64,000 nt of DNA from Fimbriimonadaceae bacterium (GCA_019454125.1 CP075365.1:1172218-1236217), one strand, 5' to 3'. Counted from the stretch's first letter, positions 42,703 through 51,897 are shown. Numbers and translations: made by a program. The notes: generated by a model from the sequence alone, not told the origin.

Positions 42703-44048
42703 AAATCGTCGTGATGAAGTTCGGCGGGACGAGCGTCAAGACGCGCGAGGCGCGTTCCGCCGCCGCCCTCCGGGTCCTTTCTGCCCGCGAGCAAGGGTTC
42801 CATCCGGTGGTGGTCGTGAGTGCGATCGGCCGACGGGGCGAGCCGTACGCGACCGACACCCTTGTCCAGCTCCTGCGCGATGTGGACGCGACCGTGGAGC
42901 CGGAGCCGCGCGAAATGGACCTCCTGATGAGCTGTGGCGAGATCCTTTCGAGCGTCGTCTTCTCGCATACCCTGACCGCCCTCGGCCAGCCTGCGATTTC
43001 TCTGCGCGGTGGCCAGGCCGGCATCCGCACCGACGGGGTTTATGGGAACGCGCGCATCCTGGGCGTAAACCCGATCGGCATCCACGAGGCCCTCCGCCGA
43101 GGGCTGACCCCGGTGGTGTGCGGCTTCCAAGGCGTCTGGACGCAGGGTGGGCTGCCCGGGGCCGAGCTCACGACGTTGGGCCGGGGCGGGTCGGACACGA
43201 CGGCGGCGGCGCTTGGCGCGGGGCTCAGAGCCGACCGCGTGGAAATCTTTACGGACGTCGACGGCGTCAAGACGGCCGACCCTGACTTCGTGCCGGAGGC
43301 GCCGACCCTGCGGAAGGTCACCTATGACGAGGTGGCGGAGATCGCCCACCTGGGCGCGAAAGTCCTGCACCCAAGGGCAGCGGAGATCGCCATGCGGTTC
43401 GCCATCCCGCTCTGGGTGAAGAACACCTTTAGCGAGGACGAAGGGACGGAGATCGTGCCGCGCGAGCGCTTCCCGGGACGCCGGGTGACAGGGGTCACCC
43501 ACTCCGGCAAGCTGGTCCACGTTCAGACCAGCCTCTCTGACCTGGTGCCCGAACACCGACGGCTCTTCGCGGAAAAGCTGTACGACATCCTCGCCCGGCA
43601 CATGATAAACCTCTTCATGATCGACCTGAGCCCGGGCAGCATCGGCTTCGCCGTTCCCCGAGAACAGTTCGCCGACTTCAGGAGCGTTTGCGATGGACTT
43701 GTCATTCCTTTGGTGGACAAAGAAACTGCAATCTATGTGCTCCAGGTAGGCACGAATCCTAGCCACGGTGTGCAGAGCCAAATGGAACTTTTGCGCGGCT
43801 TTGGTCGACAAACGACCGTGCGGATGCACATCGAGGAAGGTTGTACTATGGTCTCACTGGTCGGGCATGATTACATGCAGCAACCGGGGGTCTTCCTTCG
43901 GGTCCTCACCACCTTGCAGGGCGAGCAGATTCCCGTGCTTCAAACTTCGGACAGCGACTTCTCGATTAGTTGCCTGATCCCGGAGTCGGAGTTGAGGAAG
44001 GCGGTGACAACATTGCACGATTCCTTCGGGCTTAAGGAGGCGCGGTGA
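42699..44048 (+). CDS. Aspartate kinase
   Basis: Phosphorylates aspartate, the first step to lysine, threonine, methionine and diaminopimelate. The 449-residue protein has the kinase motif VMKFGGTSVKT at the N-terminus, LGRGGSDTTAAALGAGL and FTDVDGVKTADP in the middle, and two ACT domains in the last ~150 residues (VSLVGHDYMQQPGVFLRVLTTL). Length and layout match monofunctional, allosterically controlled aspartokinases; the N-terminal half is closest to the B. subtilis DapG type. Its stop overlaps the folP ATG by one base. Confidence 0.95.
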   Translation: MKIVVMKFGGTSVKTREARSAAALRVLSAREQGFHPVVVVSAIGRRGEPYATDTLVQLLRDVDATVEPEPREMDLLMSCGEILSSVVFSHTLTALGQPAISLRGGQAGIRTDGVYGNARILGVNPIGIHEALRRGLTPVVCGFQGVWTQGGLPGAELTTLGRGGSDTTAAALGAGLRADRVEIFTDVDGVKTADPDFVPEAPTLRKVTYDEVAEIAHLGAKVLHPRAAEIAMRFAIPLWVKNTFSEDEGTEIVPRERFPGRRVTGVTHSGKLVHVQTSLSDLVPEHRRLFAEKLYDILARHMINLFMIDLSPGSIGFAVPREQFADFRSVCDGLVIPLVDKETAIYVLQVGTNPSHGVQSQMELLRGFGRQTTVRMHIEEGCTMVSLVGHDYMQQPGVFLRVLTTLQGEQIPVLQTSDSDFSISCLIPESELRKAVTTLHDSFGLKEAR

Positions 44049-44887
44049 TGTACCAGTTGCCCCCGGACCGGCCCGCAATCATGGGCATCCTCAACGTGAC
44101 CCCGGACAGCTTCAGCGACGGGGGCAACTATTTGTCCCCTCGCGACGCCGTCTGCCGCGCAGAAACCATGGTCGAGGAGGGGGCGGAGATCATCGATGTC
44201 GGCGGAGAATCGACGCGGCCCGGGGCCGATCCCGTCCCCCTGGACGAAGAATTGCGGCGCGTCGTGCCCGTGGTCGAGGAACTGTCGAGCCGGGGCTATG
44301 TCGTTTCGATCGACACCTCCAAGCCCGCGGTGGCGGCCCGTTGCCTGGAAGCCGGCGCGAAGGTCGTCAACGACGTGACAGCCCTCCGGAACGCGGATAT
44401 GGTGGACGTGTGCCGCGAGTGGGGTTGCCCGGCCATCCTCATGCATATGCAAGGCGAGCCTCGGACCATGCAGGAGTCGCCCTCCTATCAAGATGTGGTC
44501 ACGGAGGTCGGCGAGTTCTTGGGCAGCCGGGCTCGGGCCGTGATCGAGAGCGGGCTGAAGGAAGAGCAGATCTGGATCGACCCCGGGTTTGGGTTCGGCA
44601 AGACTTATGAGCACAACCTCCAACTGATGCGGGGCCTGGACTGGCTCTCTAAGAAGGGCTATCCGCTGGTCGTTGGCCTGAGCCGTAAGCGGTGGATCGG
44701 AACGGCGACAGGGCAGGAAGCCCACCACGACCGGTTATGGGGCACGCTGGCCGCCCAAGTCCTGGCCGTGGCGGCCGGGGCACGGGTCGTGCGTTGCCAT
44801 GATGTTGCGCCAGCGGTCCATGCCCTGCGGCTCGTGAACGAAGTTTTAGCCCCCGTGAAGGATCGCCAGCAGGCCCATTCCGCATAA
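44048..44887 (+). CDS. folP: Dihydropteroate synthase
   Basis: Joins pterin pyrophosphate and p-aminobenzoate in folate synthesis; the sulfonamide target. The 279-residue TIM barrel carries MGILNVTPDSFSDGG, GAEIIDVGGESTRPGA, SIDTSKPAVA, NDVTAL, MHMQGEPRTMQ, DPGFGFGKT and GLSRKRWIG in the usual order. AAGGAGG lies seven bases before the ATG at 44048; a GTG at 44045 is also possible. Last gene of the aldo/keto reductase operon. Confidence 0.96.
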   Translation: MYQLPPDRPAIMGILNVTPDSFSDGGNYLSPRDAVCRAETMVEEGAEIIDVGGESTRPGADPVPLDEELRRVVPVVEELSSRGYVVSIDTSKPAVAARCLEAGAKVVNDVTALRNADMVDVCREWGCPAILMHMQGEPRTMQESPSYQDVVTEVGEFLGSRARAVIESGLKEEQIWIDPGFGFGKTYEHNLQLMRGLDWLSKKGYPLVVGLSRKRWIGTATGQEAHHDRLWGTLAAQVLAVAAGARVVRCHDVAPAVHALRLVNEVLAPVKDRQQAHSA

Positions 44888-44939
44888 AGAGCCGTGCCAT
44901 CCCGTAGGCTTGCGGGCAGGAGCCGAAAACCGGCCATGG

Positions 44940-44945
44940 TAAGCT
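44940..44945 (+). promoter_or_regulatory. TAAGCT box seven bases before the epimerase gene
   Basis: TAAGCT, AAATCTC, then the ATG at 44953. No ribosome binding site in the seven bases and no clear -35. Weak leaderless candidate. Confidence 0.35.
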
Positions 44946-44952
44946 AAATCTC

Positions 44953-45936
44953 ATGGCCGGAAAAGTTCTGGTGACTGGGGCAGGCGGTTTTATCGGCGGT
45001 CACCTGGTCGACTACCTTCATAAAGAGCACGGCGCAGAGCACGTCGTCGCCGTGGACAAGAAGCCGTTCGACGAGTGGTACCAGGTTCACCCGTACGCCG
45101 AGAACAAGATCCTCGACCTCCAAGAGTTGCCGGCTTGCCAAGAGTCGGTCCAGGGCGTCGAAACGGTCTACAACCTCGCGGCCGATATGGGCGGCATGGG
45201 CTTCATCGAGAACAACAAGGCCCTCTGCATGATCAGCGTGCTGATCAACACCCACATGCTGATGGCCGCCAAGGACGCTGGCGTCCAGAACTTCTTCTAC
45301 AGCTCTTCGGCCTGCGTCTATGCCGCGGACAAGCAGACCACCGTCGACAACCCCGGTTTGAAGGAAGAAGACGCCTACCCGGCGATGGCCGAGGACGGCT
45401 ACGGTTGGGAGAAGCTTTTTAGTGAGCGGATGTGCCGCCACTTCCGCGAGGACTTCGGCCTGCGCACCCGCGTGGCCCGGTTCCACAACGTCTACGGCCC
45501 TTGGGGCACCTATGACGGCGGCCGCGAGAAAGCCCCCGCCGCAATGTGCCGCAAGGTCATCCAGGCCAAGCTTTCCGGTGACCACAGCATCGAGATCTGG
45601 GGCGACGGGCAACAGACCCGCAGCTTCATGTACATCGACGATTGCACCTACGGCTGCTGGCGGATCATGACCAGCGACATCCTTGAGCCGATCAATCTGG
45701 GCAGCGCCGAGATGGTCTCGATCAACCAACTCGTCGACATGGTCGAGGACATCGCCGGGATCAAGCTGGACCGCCGGTACAACCTCGACGCGCCGAAGGG
45801 CGTTCGGGGCCGCAGCAGCGACAACACCCTGATCAAGCAACTCATGGGCTGGGAGCCCTCCATCTCGCTCCGCACGGGAATGGAGAAGACCTACGCCTGG
45901 ATCTATGACCAGATGACTTCTAAAGTCCCGGCATAG
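44953..45936 (+). CDS. GDP-mannose 3,5-epimerase-like NAD-dependent epimerase
   Basis: A 327-residue extended SDR. The Rossmann motif TGAGGFIGGHL, the segment NLAADMGGMGFIENNKA, the catalytic Ser and Tyr/Lys (YSSSACVY, then YGWEK) and NVYGPWGTYDGGREKAPAA are those of GDP-mannose 3,5-epimerase, best known from plant ascorbate synthesis, where it makes GDP-L-galactose and GDP-L-gulose. Here it probably supplies an unusual hexose for the surface polymer, using GDP-mannose from the ManC-like enzyme. A terminator at 45962-45989 follows. Confidence 0.9.
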   Translation: MAGKVLVTGAGGFIGGHLVDYLHKEHGAEHVVAVDKKPFDEWYQVHPYAENKILDLQELPACQESVQGVETVYNLAADMGGMGFIENNKALCMISVLINTHMLMAAKDAGVQNFFYSSSACVYAADKQTTVDNPGLKEEDAYPAMAEDGYGWEKLFSERMCRHFREDFGLRTRVARFHNVYGPWGTYDGGREKAPAAMCRKVIQAKLSGDHSIEIWGDGQQTRSFMYIDDCTYGCWRIMTSDILEPINLGSAEMVSINQLVDMVEDIAGIKLDRRYNLDAPKGVRGRSSDNTLIKQLMGWEPSISLRTGMEKTYAWIYDQMTSKVPA

Positions 45937-45961
45937 GAAACCGATAAATCCATACAATTGG

Positions 45962-45989
45962 GGGCCTGTCAATAAAGACAGGCCCTTTT
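45962..45989 (+). terminator. Rho-independent terminator after the epimerase gene
   Basis: GGGCCTGTC-AATAAA-GACAGGCCC followed by TTTT; 9-bp perfect stem. The next gene begins 12 bases later, so it must be transcribed from inside this region or by read-through. Confidence 0.9.
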
Positions 45990-46000
45990 GCTGAGAGACC

Positions 46001-47203
46001 ATGCGAATCCTCGTCCACGATTTCTCCGGGCACCCGTTCCAGGTGGAACTGAGCCGATCCCTCGCCCGCCGCGGGCACGAGACCGTCCATGCGTTCTCCA
46101 GCTCGTTCCTCACGCCAAAAGGGGCGCTTGCCCGCCGCGAGGACGACCCAGCCATGTTCCAAAGCTTTCCCATCACCCTGCCCGGCGGCTTCGACAAGAC
46201 GGACATGAGGAAGCGTCGCCAGGCCGACATCGAGCACGGACGAAGGGCCGTGGCCAAGATCGAGGAGATGCGGCCCGACATTGTTCTCTGTGCGAACACC
46301 CCTCTCGACGCGCTTGTCCCGATGCAGAAGGCCACCCACCGCGTCGGGGGCAAGTTCGTCTTCTGGGTGCAAGACCTAATCGGCGAAGCGGTGAAGCGTC
46401 TGCTCGGCGCGAAGATCCCGGTCGTCGGGGGCCTCGTAGGGGACTACTACATCAACATGGAGAAGACCGCCCTGCGGAAGAGCGACGCGGTCGTCGTGAT
46501 CTCCGAAGACTTCCGCCCGTTCATCCCGGCCGAGCCATCGCGCGTCCATGTGATTGAGAACTGGGCGCCTTTGGCCGATATGCCCGTCCGCGACCGGAAG
46601 AACCCCTGGGGCGCCAAGCACGGCCTTGCGGACACGACGAACGTGCTCTATAGCGGCACGCTCGGCATGAAGCACAACCCCGAACTTCTCATCCAGCTTG
46701 CGCTGCGGGCGCAAGAGCAGCCGGACGTGCGGGTGATCGTTGTTTCCGAGGGGGCGAGCGTGGAGTTTCTAAAGAAGCGCATCGGGGAGACCGGACTGAA
46801 GAACGTGGTCTTGCTGCCTTTCCAGCCCTTCGAGGACATGCCGGACATGCTGGGGACCGCCGACGTGTTGGTCGCGATCCTGGAGCCGGACGCGGGGGTC
46901 TTTTCGGTGCCTTCGAAAGTCTTGACCTACCTCTGCGCCGCCCGCGCGCTCCTGCTGGCGGTGCCGCCCGAGAACCTTGCCGCGAGGATCGTTAAGGAGA
47001 ACAATGCCGGATTCGTCGTCAGTCCCCTGGACCAAGATGGCTTCGTCGCAGCCTCGCAGGAGCTGCTCTCGGACCGCGCGGGGCGCGAGGCAAAGGGCTT
47101 GAACGCCCGTGCCTATGCCGAACGAACGTTCGACATCGAACGGATCACGGACCTGTTCGAGAAGGTGCTCACACCGTTGTCTCCTTCCAGCGCCCGATTC
47201 TGA
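46001..47203 (+). CDS. WcaI-like GT4 glycosyltransferase
   Basis: A 400-residue GT-B enzyme starting MRILVHDFSGHPFQVELSRSLARRGHE, with FWVQDLIGEAVKRLLG and the donor region LYSGTLGMKHNPELLIQLA, as in the colanic-acid fucosyltransferase WcaI group. The donor-site segment DAGVFSVPSKVLTYLCAARALLLAVP replaces the classical E-x7-E pattern in this group. Together with the epimerase upstream it probably forms a satellite of the main exopolysaccharide locus. The 3' end overlaps the convergent MATE gene by 35 bases. Confidence 0.9.
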   Translation: MRILVHDFSGHPFQVELSRSLARRGHETVHAFSSSFLTPKGALARREDDPAMFQSFPITLPGGFDKTDMRKRRQADIEHGRRAVAKIEEMRPDIVLCANTPLDALVPMQKATHRVGGKFVFWVQDLIGEAVKRLLGAKIPVVGGLVGDYYINMEKTALRKSDAVVVISEDFRPFIPAEPSRVHVIENWAPLADMPVRDRKNPWGAKHGLADTTNVLYSGTLGMKHNPELLIQLALRAQEQPDVRVIVVSEGASVEFLKKRIGETGLKNVVLLPFQPFEDMPDMLGTADVLVAILEPDAGVFSVPSKVLTYLCAARALLLAVPPENLAARIVKENNAGFVVSPLDQDGFVAASQELLSDRAGREAKGLNARAYAERTFDIERITDLFEKVLTPLSPSSARF

Positions 47204-48548
47204 AGAGCCAGATCGCGGCGAGCCCGTGGATCGCCTGCGAGACCGACATCGCGAGCCAGCAGCCCTCCGCGCCCATAGCGAGTCCGAATGGAAGGGCGAA
47301 GACGAAGGCCATCGGCACGCGCAGCCCCCACATGGACAGCAGCGTCAACCAGAACGGGCCGCGCGTCTCGCCCGCGCCCTGCATCGCGCCGACCATAACC
47401 GCGCCATAGCCAAAGAGCGTCTCCGTCGCCCCGACGTAAATGAGGAAGCTGGCGACCAGCTTCGCGACTTCGGGTTGGTTTGGCAGAATGAGACCCGCCA
47501 ATTGGTGCGCACCGAAGACGAGGACCAGCGACATGAGGATGCTGATGCCCCCTGCTTGGTGCGCCGCCGCCCAGGCCACGCGTTCTGCCCGGTCTGGCCG
47601 GCGCATGCCGAGACTCTGTCCCACCAGCGACGAGGCGGCGAGGGAGACGCCAAAGGCCGGCATGAAGGCGATCGACTCGATGCCGATCGCGGGTCGCATC
47701 GCGGCGATGGCGGCGCTGGATTGGGGCACAAGCTTGAGGACGTAGGTGAACGCCATGAGCGAGGTCACCCGAAGCAACGACATAAGCGCGGCCGGCGAGG
47801 CGATGTTGAGGATGCGCTTGGCCCAGTCCATGCCTGGCCAGGCGAAGCTCAACCTGGTCTTCAGCGGGGCGCGGCGCGACCACACCAGGTAGACCAAAGC
47901 GGCCAGGAACGCACTGATCGTGAGGCCAAGGGCCTCGCCGACCAGTCCGAGCCCCGCGCCGGGGATCGTGAAGCCGTTGACCTGACGGGCGGGGAAGATG
48001 AGCAGGATGTTCAGCGCGATGTGCAGCAGGATTTGGCCTCCGCTCACCACCATGGGGCTGCGCGTGTCGCCCGTCCCGCGCAGCGACCCGGCCAAGATCT
48101 GGATGACGAAAATGGGCGGCAGCGAGAAGGAGAACACGCCCAGATAGCGCACCATGAGCGCGCGCGCTTCCGTGTCGGTGTCCGGAATCAACATGGACGC
48201 GGCAGCGGGCGCGCTTGCGAAGCACACCACAGCCAAGATCAACCCAGCAAAAATGCCTACGCTAAGCACCTTCTGGTTCGCCTCCCGGTACTGTTCGACC
48301 TCACCCTCGCCGAAGCGCCGGCTGACGATCGCCGTGGCCGCGACCCCGAGAGCGAAGCTGAGTGAAACGAAGAGGAAGAGGATCGAGGTCGAAGCGCCGA
48401 TGGCGGTCAGGTTCGCCTGCGGCAGACCCTCAAGGAACACGCTGCCGAGCAACGAATTGACGGTCTGTAGCGCGTTCAGCGTGACGGAAGGCCACGCCAG
48501 ATCCCAGACGACCCTTGAAAGGTTTTCTTCCTTGGGCACCTTGGACAC
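47169..48548 (-). CDS. MATE-family multidrug/metabolite exporter
   Basis: A 459-residue transporter with 12 predicted helices in two homologous halves; each half begins with an amphipathic segment and a helix pair (LAWPSVTLNALQTVNSLLG; NIASPAALMSLLRVTSLM). GVAATAIVSRRFGEGE and SLAASSLVGQSLGMRRPDRAE are the MATE signature loops. Expected to export organic cations or metabolites using Na+ or H+. GTG start at 48548, six bases after a TAGAAT box on its strand. Convergent with the glycosyltransferase. Confidence 0.93.
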   Translation of the reverse strand: MSKVPKEENLSRVVWDLAWPSVTLNALQTVNSLLGSVFLEGLPQANLTAIGASTSILFLFVSLSFALGVAATAIVSRRFGEGEVEQYREANQKVLSVGIFAGLILAVVCFASAPAAASMLIPDTDTEARALMVRYLGVFSFSLPPIFVIQILAGSLRGTGDTRSPMVVSGGQILLHIALNILLIFPARQVNGFTIPGAGLGLVGEALGLTISAFLAALVYLVWSRRAPLKTRLSFAWPGMDWAKRILNIASPAALMSLLRVTSLMAFTYVLKLVPQSSAAIAAMRPAIGIESIAFMPAFGVSLAASSLVGQSLGMRRPDRAERVAWAAAHQAGGISILMSLVLVFGAHQLAGLILPNQPEVAKLVASFLIYVGATETLFGYGAVMVGAMQGAGETRGPFWLTLLSMWGLRVPMAFVFALPFGLAMGAEGCWLAMSVSQAIHGLAAIWLFRIGRWKETTV

Positions 48549-48554
48549 CCGAAA

Positions 48555-48560
48555 ATTCTA
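48555..48560 (-). promoter_or_regulatory. TAGAAT box six bases before the MATE start
   Basis: Minus-strand TAGAAT, TTTCGG, then the GTG at 48548. Same spacing and same box as before the lipoprotein gene at 5247. Confidence 0.5.
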
Positions 48561-48613
48561 GCGCGGTCGCGCAAACCCTAAGCCGTCGTACCCGGCGCTA
48601 CTTAGGTGCTTGG

Positions 48614-48619
48614 TATCCT
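48614..48619 (+). promoter_or_regulatory. -10-like box TATCCT before thrS
   Basis: TATCCT lies 42 bases before the ATG at 48662, allowing a short leader with GGGGGG ahead of the start. No clear -35. Confidence 0.35.
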
Positions 48620-48661
48620 ATGGGTTCACAACTTTTCCGCATTGTCTGCGGGGGGACTTTC

Positions 48662-50443
48662 ATGAGCTACGAACAAAGTCAGCTTTACAAACTTCGACAT
48701 AGCGCCGCGCACCTCATGGCGCAAGCGGTGACCGAGCTCTATCCGGGGGCCAAGCTCTCTATCGGCCCACCCATCGAAAACGGCTTCTACTACGACATCG
48801 AGTTTCCCGCCCCGATCAAAGAAGAGGAGCTTGAGCGGATCGAGGGTCGTATGCGCGAGCTCGCGAAGTTGCGCCAACCCATCGTCAAACGGCTCGCCGC
48901 TTCTCGGGACGATGCGCGTCGCATCATCCTGGAAGAAACGACCCTGGGCCAAGGTGAAGAGACCGCCCTCTACAAGCTTCAGCTCCTTGACGCAATCCCA
49001 GAAGGTGAAGAAGTCAGCTTCTATGAGCAAAAGGCGACCGGTAAAGATGGACAAAGCCACCTCTTTATCGACCTCTGCCGAGGCCCTCACGTCGAGAACA
49101 CGGGGGAGATCAAGCACTTCAAGTTGATGAGCATCGCCGGCGCTTACTGGCGTGGCGATGTGCACAACAAAATGCTAACGAGGTTGTACGGAACGGCCTT
49201 TGAAACGGCCGAGGATCTTGAGGCATACCTCTATCAACTTGAGGAGGCGAAGAAGCGGGACCATCGCGTCTTGGGCCGGGAACTCGGCCTCTTCATGTTC
49301 TCTCCGGTCGTCGGACAGGGGCTCGCGCTGTGGCTTCCTAAAGGGGCGACGCTACGCGAAGTGCTCACCGATTTCTTGAAGGAAGAGCAGTTGAAGAGGG
49401 GGTACAAGCCCGTCGTCACGCCGAACTTGGCGTCGATAAAGCTCTATGAAAAGAGCGGGCATATCCAAACTTATCGCGACAAGATGTTCCCGTTCATGGA
49501 GGACGAGGAGAAGGAAACATTTGTCCTCAAGCCCATGAACTGCCCGTTCCACATCGAGATCTATGCCTCGGCGCTTCACAGCTATCGAGACTTGCCGATT
49601 CGCTACGCTGAATTTGGCACGGTCTATCGGTACGAGCAGAGCGGCGAGCTCGCCGGGATGTTGCGTGTCCGTGGCTTTACGCAGGACGATGCGCACCTCT
49701 TCGTACGCCCGGACCAGCTGCTTGAAGAGTTCAAGGGGGTCGTGGACCTTATGCTTGTCGTCCTGGACAAACTTGGGCTTAAAGACTACCGCGTAAGGGT
49801 TGGCACTCGCGACACGGAAAGCGACAAGTACGTGGGACACGACGAGAACTGGAAGCTCTCGGAGTCCGCGATCGTCCAAGCTTGCGACGAGTTGGGCCTG
49901 GAGTATGAGGTCTCGGTTGGTGACGCCGCTTTCTACGGTCCCAAGCTCGACCTTATCATTAAGGACGCTCTGGGACGAGAATGGCAGATGGGCACAGTCC
50001 AGGTGGACTACAACCTCCCCGAAAGGTTTGACCTGGAGTACATCGGTGAGGACAGCAAACCCCACCGTCCGATCATGATCCACCGGGCGCCCTTCGGCTC
50101 CCTGGAAAGAATGATCGGCCTGCTTACTGAGCAGTACGCAGGAGCGTTCCCTTACTGGATGGCGCCGGTACAAGTCATGGTGCTTCCGATAGCGGACCGA
50201 CACAACGAGGCTGCCAATGAAGTCGTCGCAAAACTGCGTGAACAGAAAGTGCGCGCAGAGGCCGACGAGCGCAGAGAAACCTTGGGGAAAAAGATTCGTG
50301 AAAACCAGCGGCAGAAGGTGCCTTATATGCTGGTCTTAGGCGATAAGGACATTGAAGCGGGGACGGTCAGCGTCCGTTCGCGAGAGGAAGGGGACTTGGG
50401 TGGAATGACGCTCGAAGCCTTCCTGCAAAAAGTAAACGGCTAG
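48662..50443 (+). CDS. thrS: Threonyl-tRNA synthetase without TGS domain
   Basis: Charges tRNA-Thr. The 593-residue protein begins directly with the editing domain (LRHSAAHLMAQAV with its His pair, then DLCRGPHV), followed by the class II catalytic core (motif 2 YRYEQSGELAGMLRVRGFTQDDAH, zinc-ligand Cys in KPMNCPFH, motif 3 MIHRAPFGSLERMIG) and the anticodon-binding domain from about residue 490. The N-terminal TGS domain of E. coli ThrRS (about 60 residues) is missing; the frame upstream does not encode one. Class-defining residues are intact. Confidence 0.96.
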   Translation: MSYEQSQLYKLRHSAAHLMAQAVTELYPGAKLSIGPPIENGFYYDIEFPAPIKEEELERIEGRMRELAKLRQPIVKRLAASRDDARRIILEETTLGQGEETALYKLQLLDAIPEGEEVSFYEQKATGKDGQSHLFIDLCRGPHVENTGEIKHFKLMSIAGAYWRGDVHNKMLTRLYGTAFETAEDLEAYLYQLEEAKKRDHRVLGRELGLFMFSPVVGQGLALWLPKGATLREVLTDFLKEEQLKRGYKPVVTPNLASIKLYEKSGHIQTYRDKMFPFMEDEEKETFVLKPMNCPFHIEIYASALHSYRDLPIRYAEFGTVYRYEQSGELAGMLRVRGFTQDDAHLFVRPDQLLEEFKGVVDLMLVVLDKLGLKDYRVRVGTRDTESDKYVGHDENWKLSESAIVQACDELGLEYEVSVGDAAFYGPKLDLIIKDALGREWQMGTVQVDYNLPERFDLEYIGEDSKPHRPIMIHRAPFGSLERMIGLLTEQYAGAFPYWMAPVQVMVLPIADRHNEAANEVVAKLREQKVRAEADERRETLGKKIRENQRQKVPYMLVLGDKDIEAGTVSVRSREEGDLGGMTLEAFLQKVNG

Positions 50444-50468
50444 CGGCTCAAAGCCGCCAGCCGTTTAC
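50432..50468. terminator. Strong hairpin between thrS and the convergent gene
   Basis: GTAAACGGCT and AGCCGTTTAC enclose GCGGCT-CAA-AGCCGC with a single A/C mismatch, a 16-bp stem in all. It starts inside the last codons of thrS and covers its stop (50441-50443). The opposite gene ends at 50476, so it can act in both directions. Confidence 0.8.
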
Positions 50469-50475
50469 AGGGTGG

Positions 50476-51897
50476 TTAGCGGCCGATGGTCCAGCTAACC
50501 TGGTCGGCGTCCACGCACCAGAGCGAGACGCCGGCCGGGCCGGTCTGCCGAACTTGGTAGCGCATGCGGACGAGGCCGCTCGCGCCGATGTAGCGGGTGA
50601 ACGCCGCGGTGCCGACGACGCTGCGGGTGGCCTTCGTCGTGTTGACGCTGTAGGTGGTGTTATTCACCCAAGCGTTATTGGCGAAGTCGCGGAGCTCAAG
50701 GATGAGCTGGAACGAACCCGTGTTGACCATTTTGCCGATCCACTTGCACTCGAAGCTGGACGGGTTGGCGACCGTGGTCGTACCCTCGACCTCGACATTG
50801 ACCGGCGGGGTCACCTGGTTCGGGACGATGAACTTGCAGACGCGCAGGAAGTTGTTGTCGTCCTGCTGAAGGCTGGCTAGGTTGCCCGAGTCGAGGCGGC
50901 CAAGGGCGACGCGGAAGCCGCTCGGCGTGATGGTCTCGAAGCCCGTCGGGCCAGGGACAGTCGTGAGGCCGCGGAAGCGGCGGTTGGCGGACGCGGTGGC
51001 GACGGTGGTGAAGGGATCGAAGCCGGTGCCGTTGTCCTTCGTCTTGAGGATCTGGGCGCCGTTGCTGCTGGTGACGTAGATGTCGTCGCCGACGCGGGCG
51101 ATGCTGTTCACGCCGGTTCCGCCCAGCTGATAGGCAAGGCTCCAGGTGTTGGTGAGCTCGTTGCGGACGATCTTCATCAGGCCCTGGCTACCGGTCGAGG
51201 TGCAAAGGTAGACGGTGTTCTTGTCCTTGGCGAACCAGTTGCGGCTGCTCGCACCGTTCGGGGTCTCGAACAGTTCGACCTGGTTCGTGCCGTCCCAGGA
51301 GGCGAAGCCGTTGCCGCCGAAGTAAGCGTCAGAGCCGTTGAACCAGAGGATGCCGTCGACCATGTGGACGTTGCGGGAACTCGTAAGGTTCGGAAGGACC
51401 TGCGCGGGCGCGGAAGCGAAGGTGCCGTCGAGCAGGCCAGCGTCGCCGCCGGTGACCACATAGCGGTTGCCGTCCGGCGACCAGAGGCCGCGCATGCCGT
51501 CTCCGGCAGCGGGAACGAACGTCACGGAGTAGCTGATCGCGTTGGTGGTGAGGTCGTACCGGCCGATGACACGGGGGGTGCCGAGGGTATTGAAGCCCGG
51601 GTCGCGCGGGGCGATGTCATAACCCGCGAACACCATGAACTTGTTGTCGTCCGAAAGCTCGAGGCTGCCCTCGCTGGTCTCACCGTAAGTCACGCTGCAG
51701 AAGCGGCCGCCGGTGGCGAGATTGACCTCGCTGCCGACCGGTGCGCCGGCCGTGGTGTACTCCTGGAGGAAGGTGCCCTGCGGCTCAGTCGTGTTGACGC
51801 CGTCGCCAACGATTCGAACAACGAGGTTGCCCGGCGTAAAACCTGCGAACGCCAAACTGGAAATTGCTGCGCTCAGTGCGAGAAGAGTCTTTTTCAT
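50476..51897 (-). CDS. Secreted protein of unknown function, propeller-like
   Basis: A 473-residue exported protein with a short signal peptide (MKKTLLALSAAISSLAFA). The mature part shows repeated strand pairs with acidic turns (GSLELSDDNKFMVFAGYD, RVIGRYDLTTNAISYSVTFVP, GDDIYVTSSNGAQILKTKDNG), suggesting a beta-propeller of about six blades to residue ~340, then a ~130-residue beta domain ending in two aromatic strands (LWCVDADQVSWTIG). There is no PEP-CTERM tail, no lipobox and no membrane anchor at the C-terminus. An ATG at 51912 in frame would add MAETS before the signal; I prefer 51897. Confidence 0.85.
   Translation of the reverse strand: MKKTLLALSAAISSLAFAGFTPGNLVVRIVGDGVNTTEPQGTFLQEYTTAGAPVGSEVNLATGGRFCSVTYGETSEGSLELSDDNKFMVFAGYDIAPRDPGFNTLGTPRVIGRYDLTTNAISYSVTFVPAAGDGMRGLWSPDGNRYVVTGGDAGLLDGTFASAPAQVLPNLTSSRNVHMVDGILWFNGSDAYFGGNGFASWDGTNQVELFETPNGASSRNWFAKDKNTVYLCTSTGSQGLMKIVRNELTNTWSLAYQLGGTGVNSIARVGDDIYVTSSNGAQILKTKDNGTGFDPFTTVATASANRRFRGLTTVPGPTGFETITPSGFRVALGRLDSGNLASLQQDDNNFLRVCKFIVPNQVTPPVNVEVEGTTTVANPSSFECKWIGKMVNTGSFQLILELRDFANNAWVNNTTYSVNTTKATRSVVGTAAFTRYIGASGLVRMRYQVRQTGPAGVSLWCVDADQVSWTIGR

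Noticed and set aside
50476-51897. PEP-CTERM substrate of the exosortase
   Set aside because: The C-terminus has no PEP-like motif, no membrane helix and no basic end.
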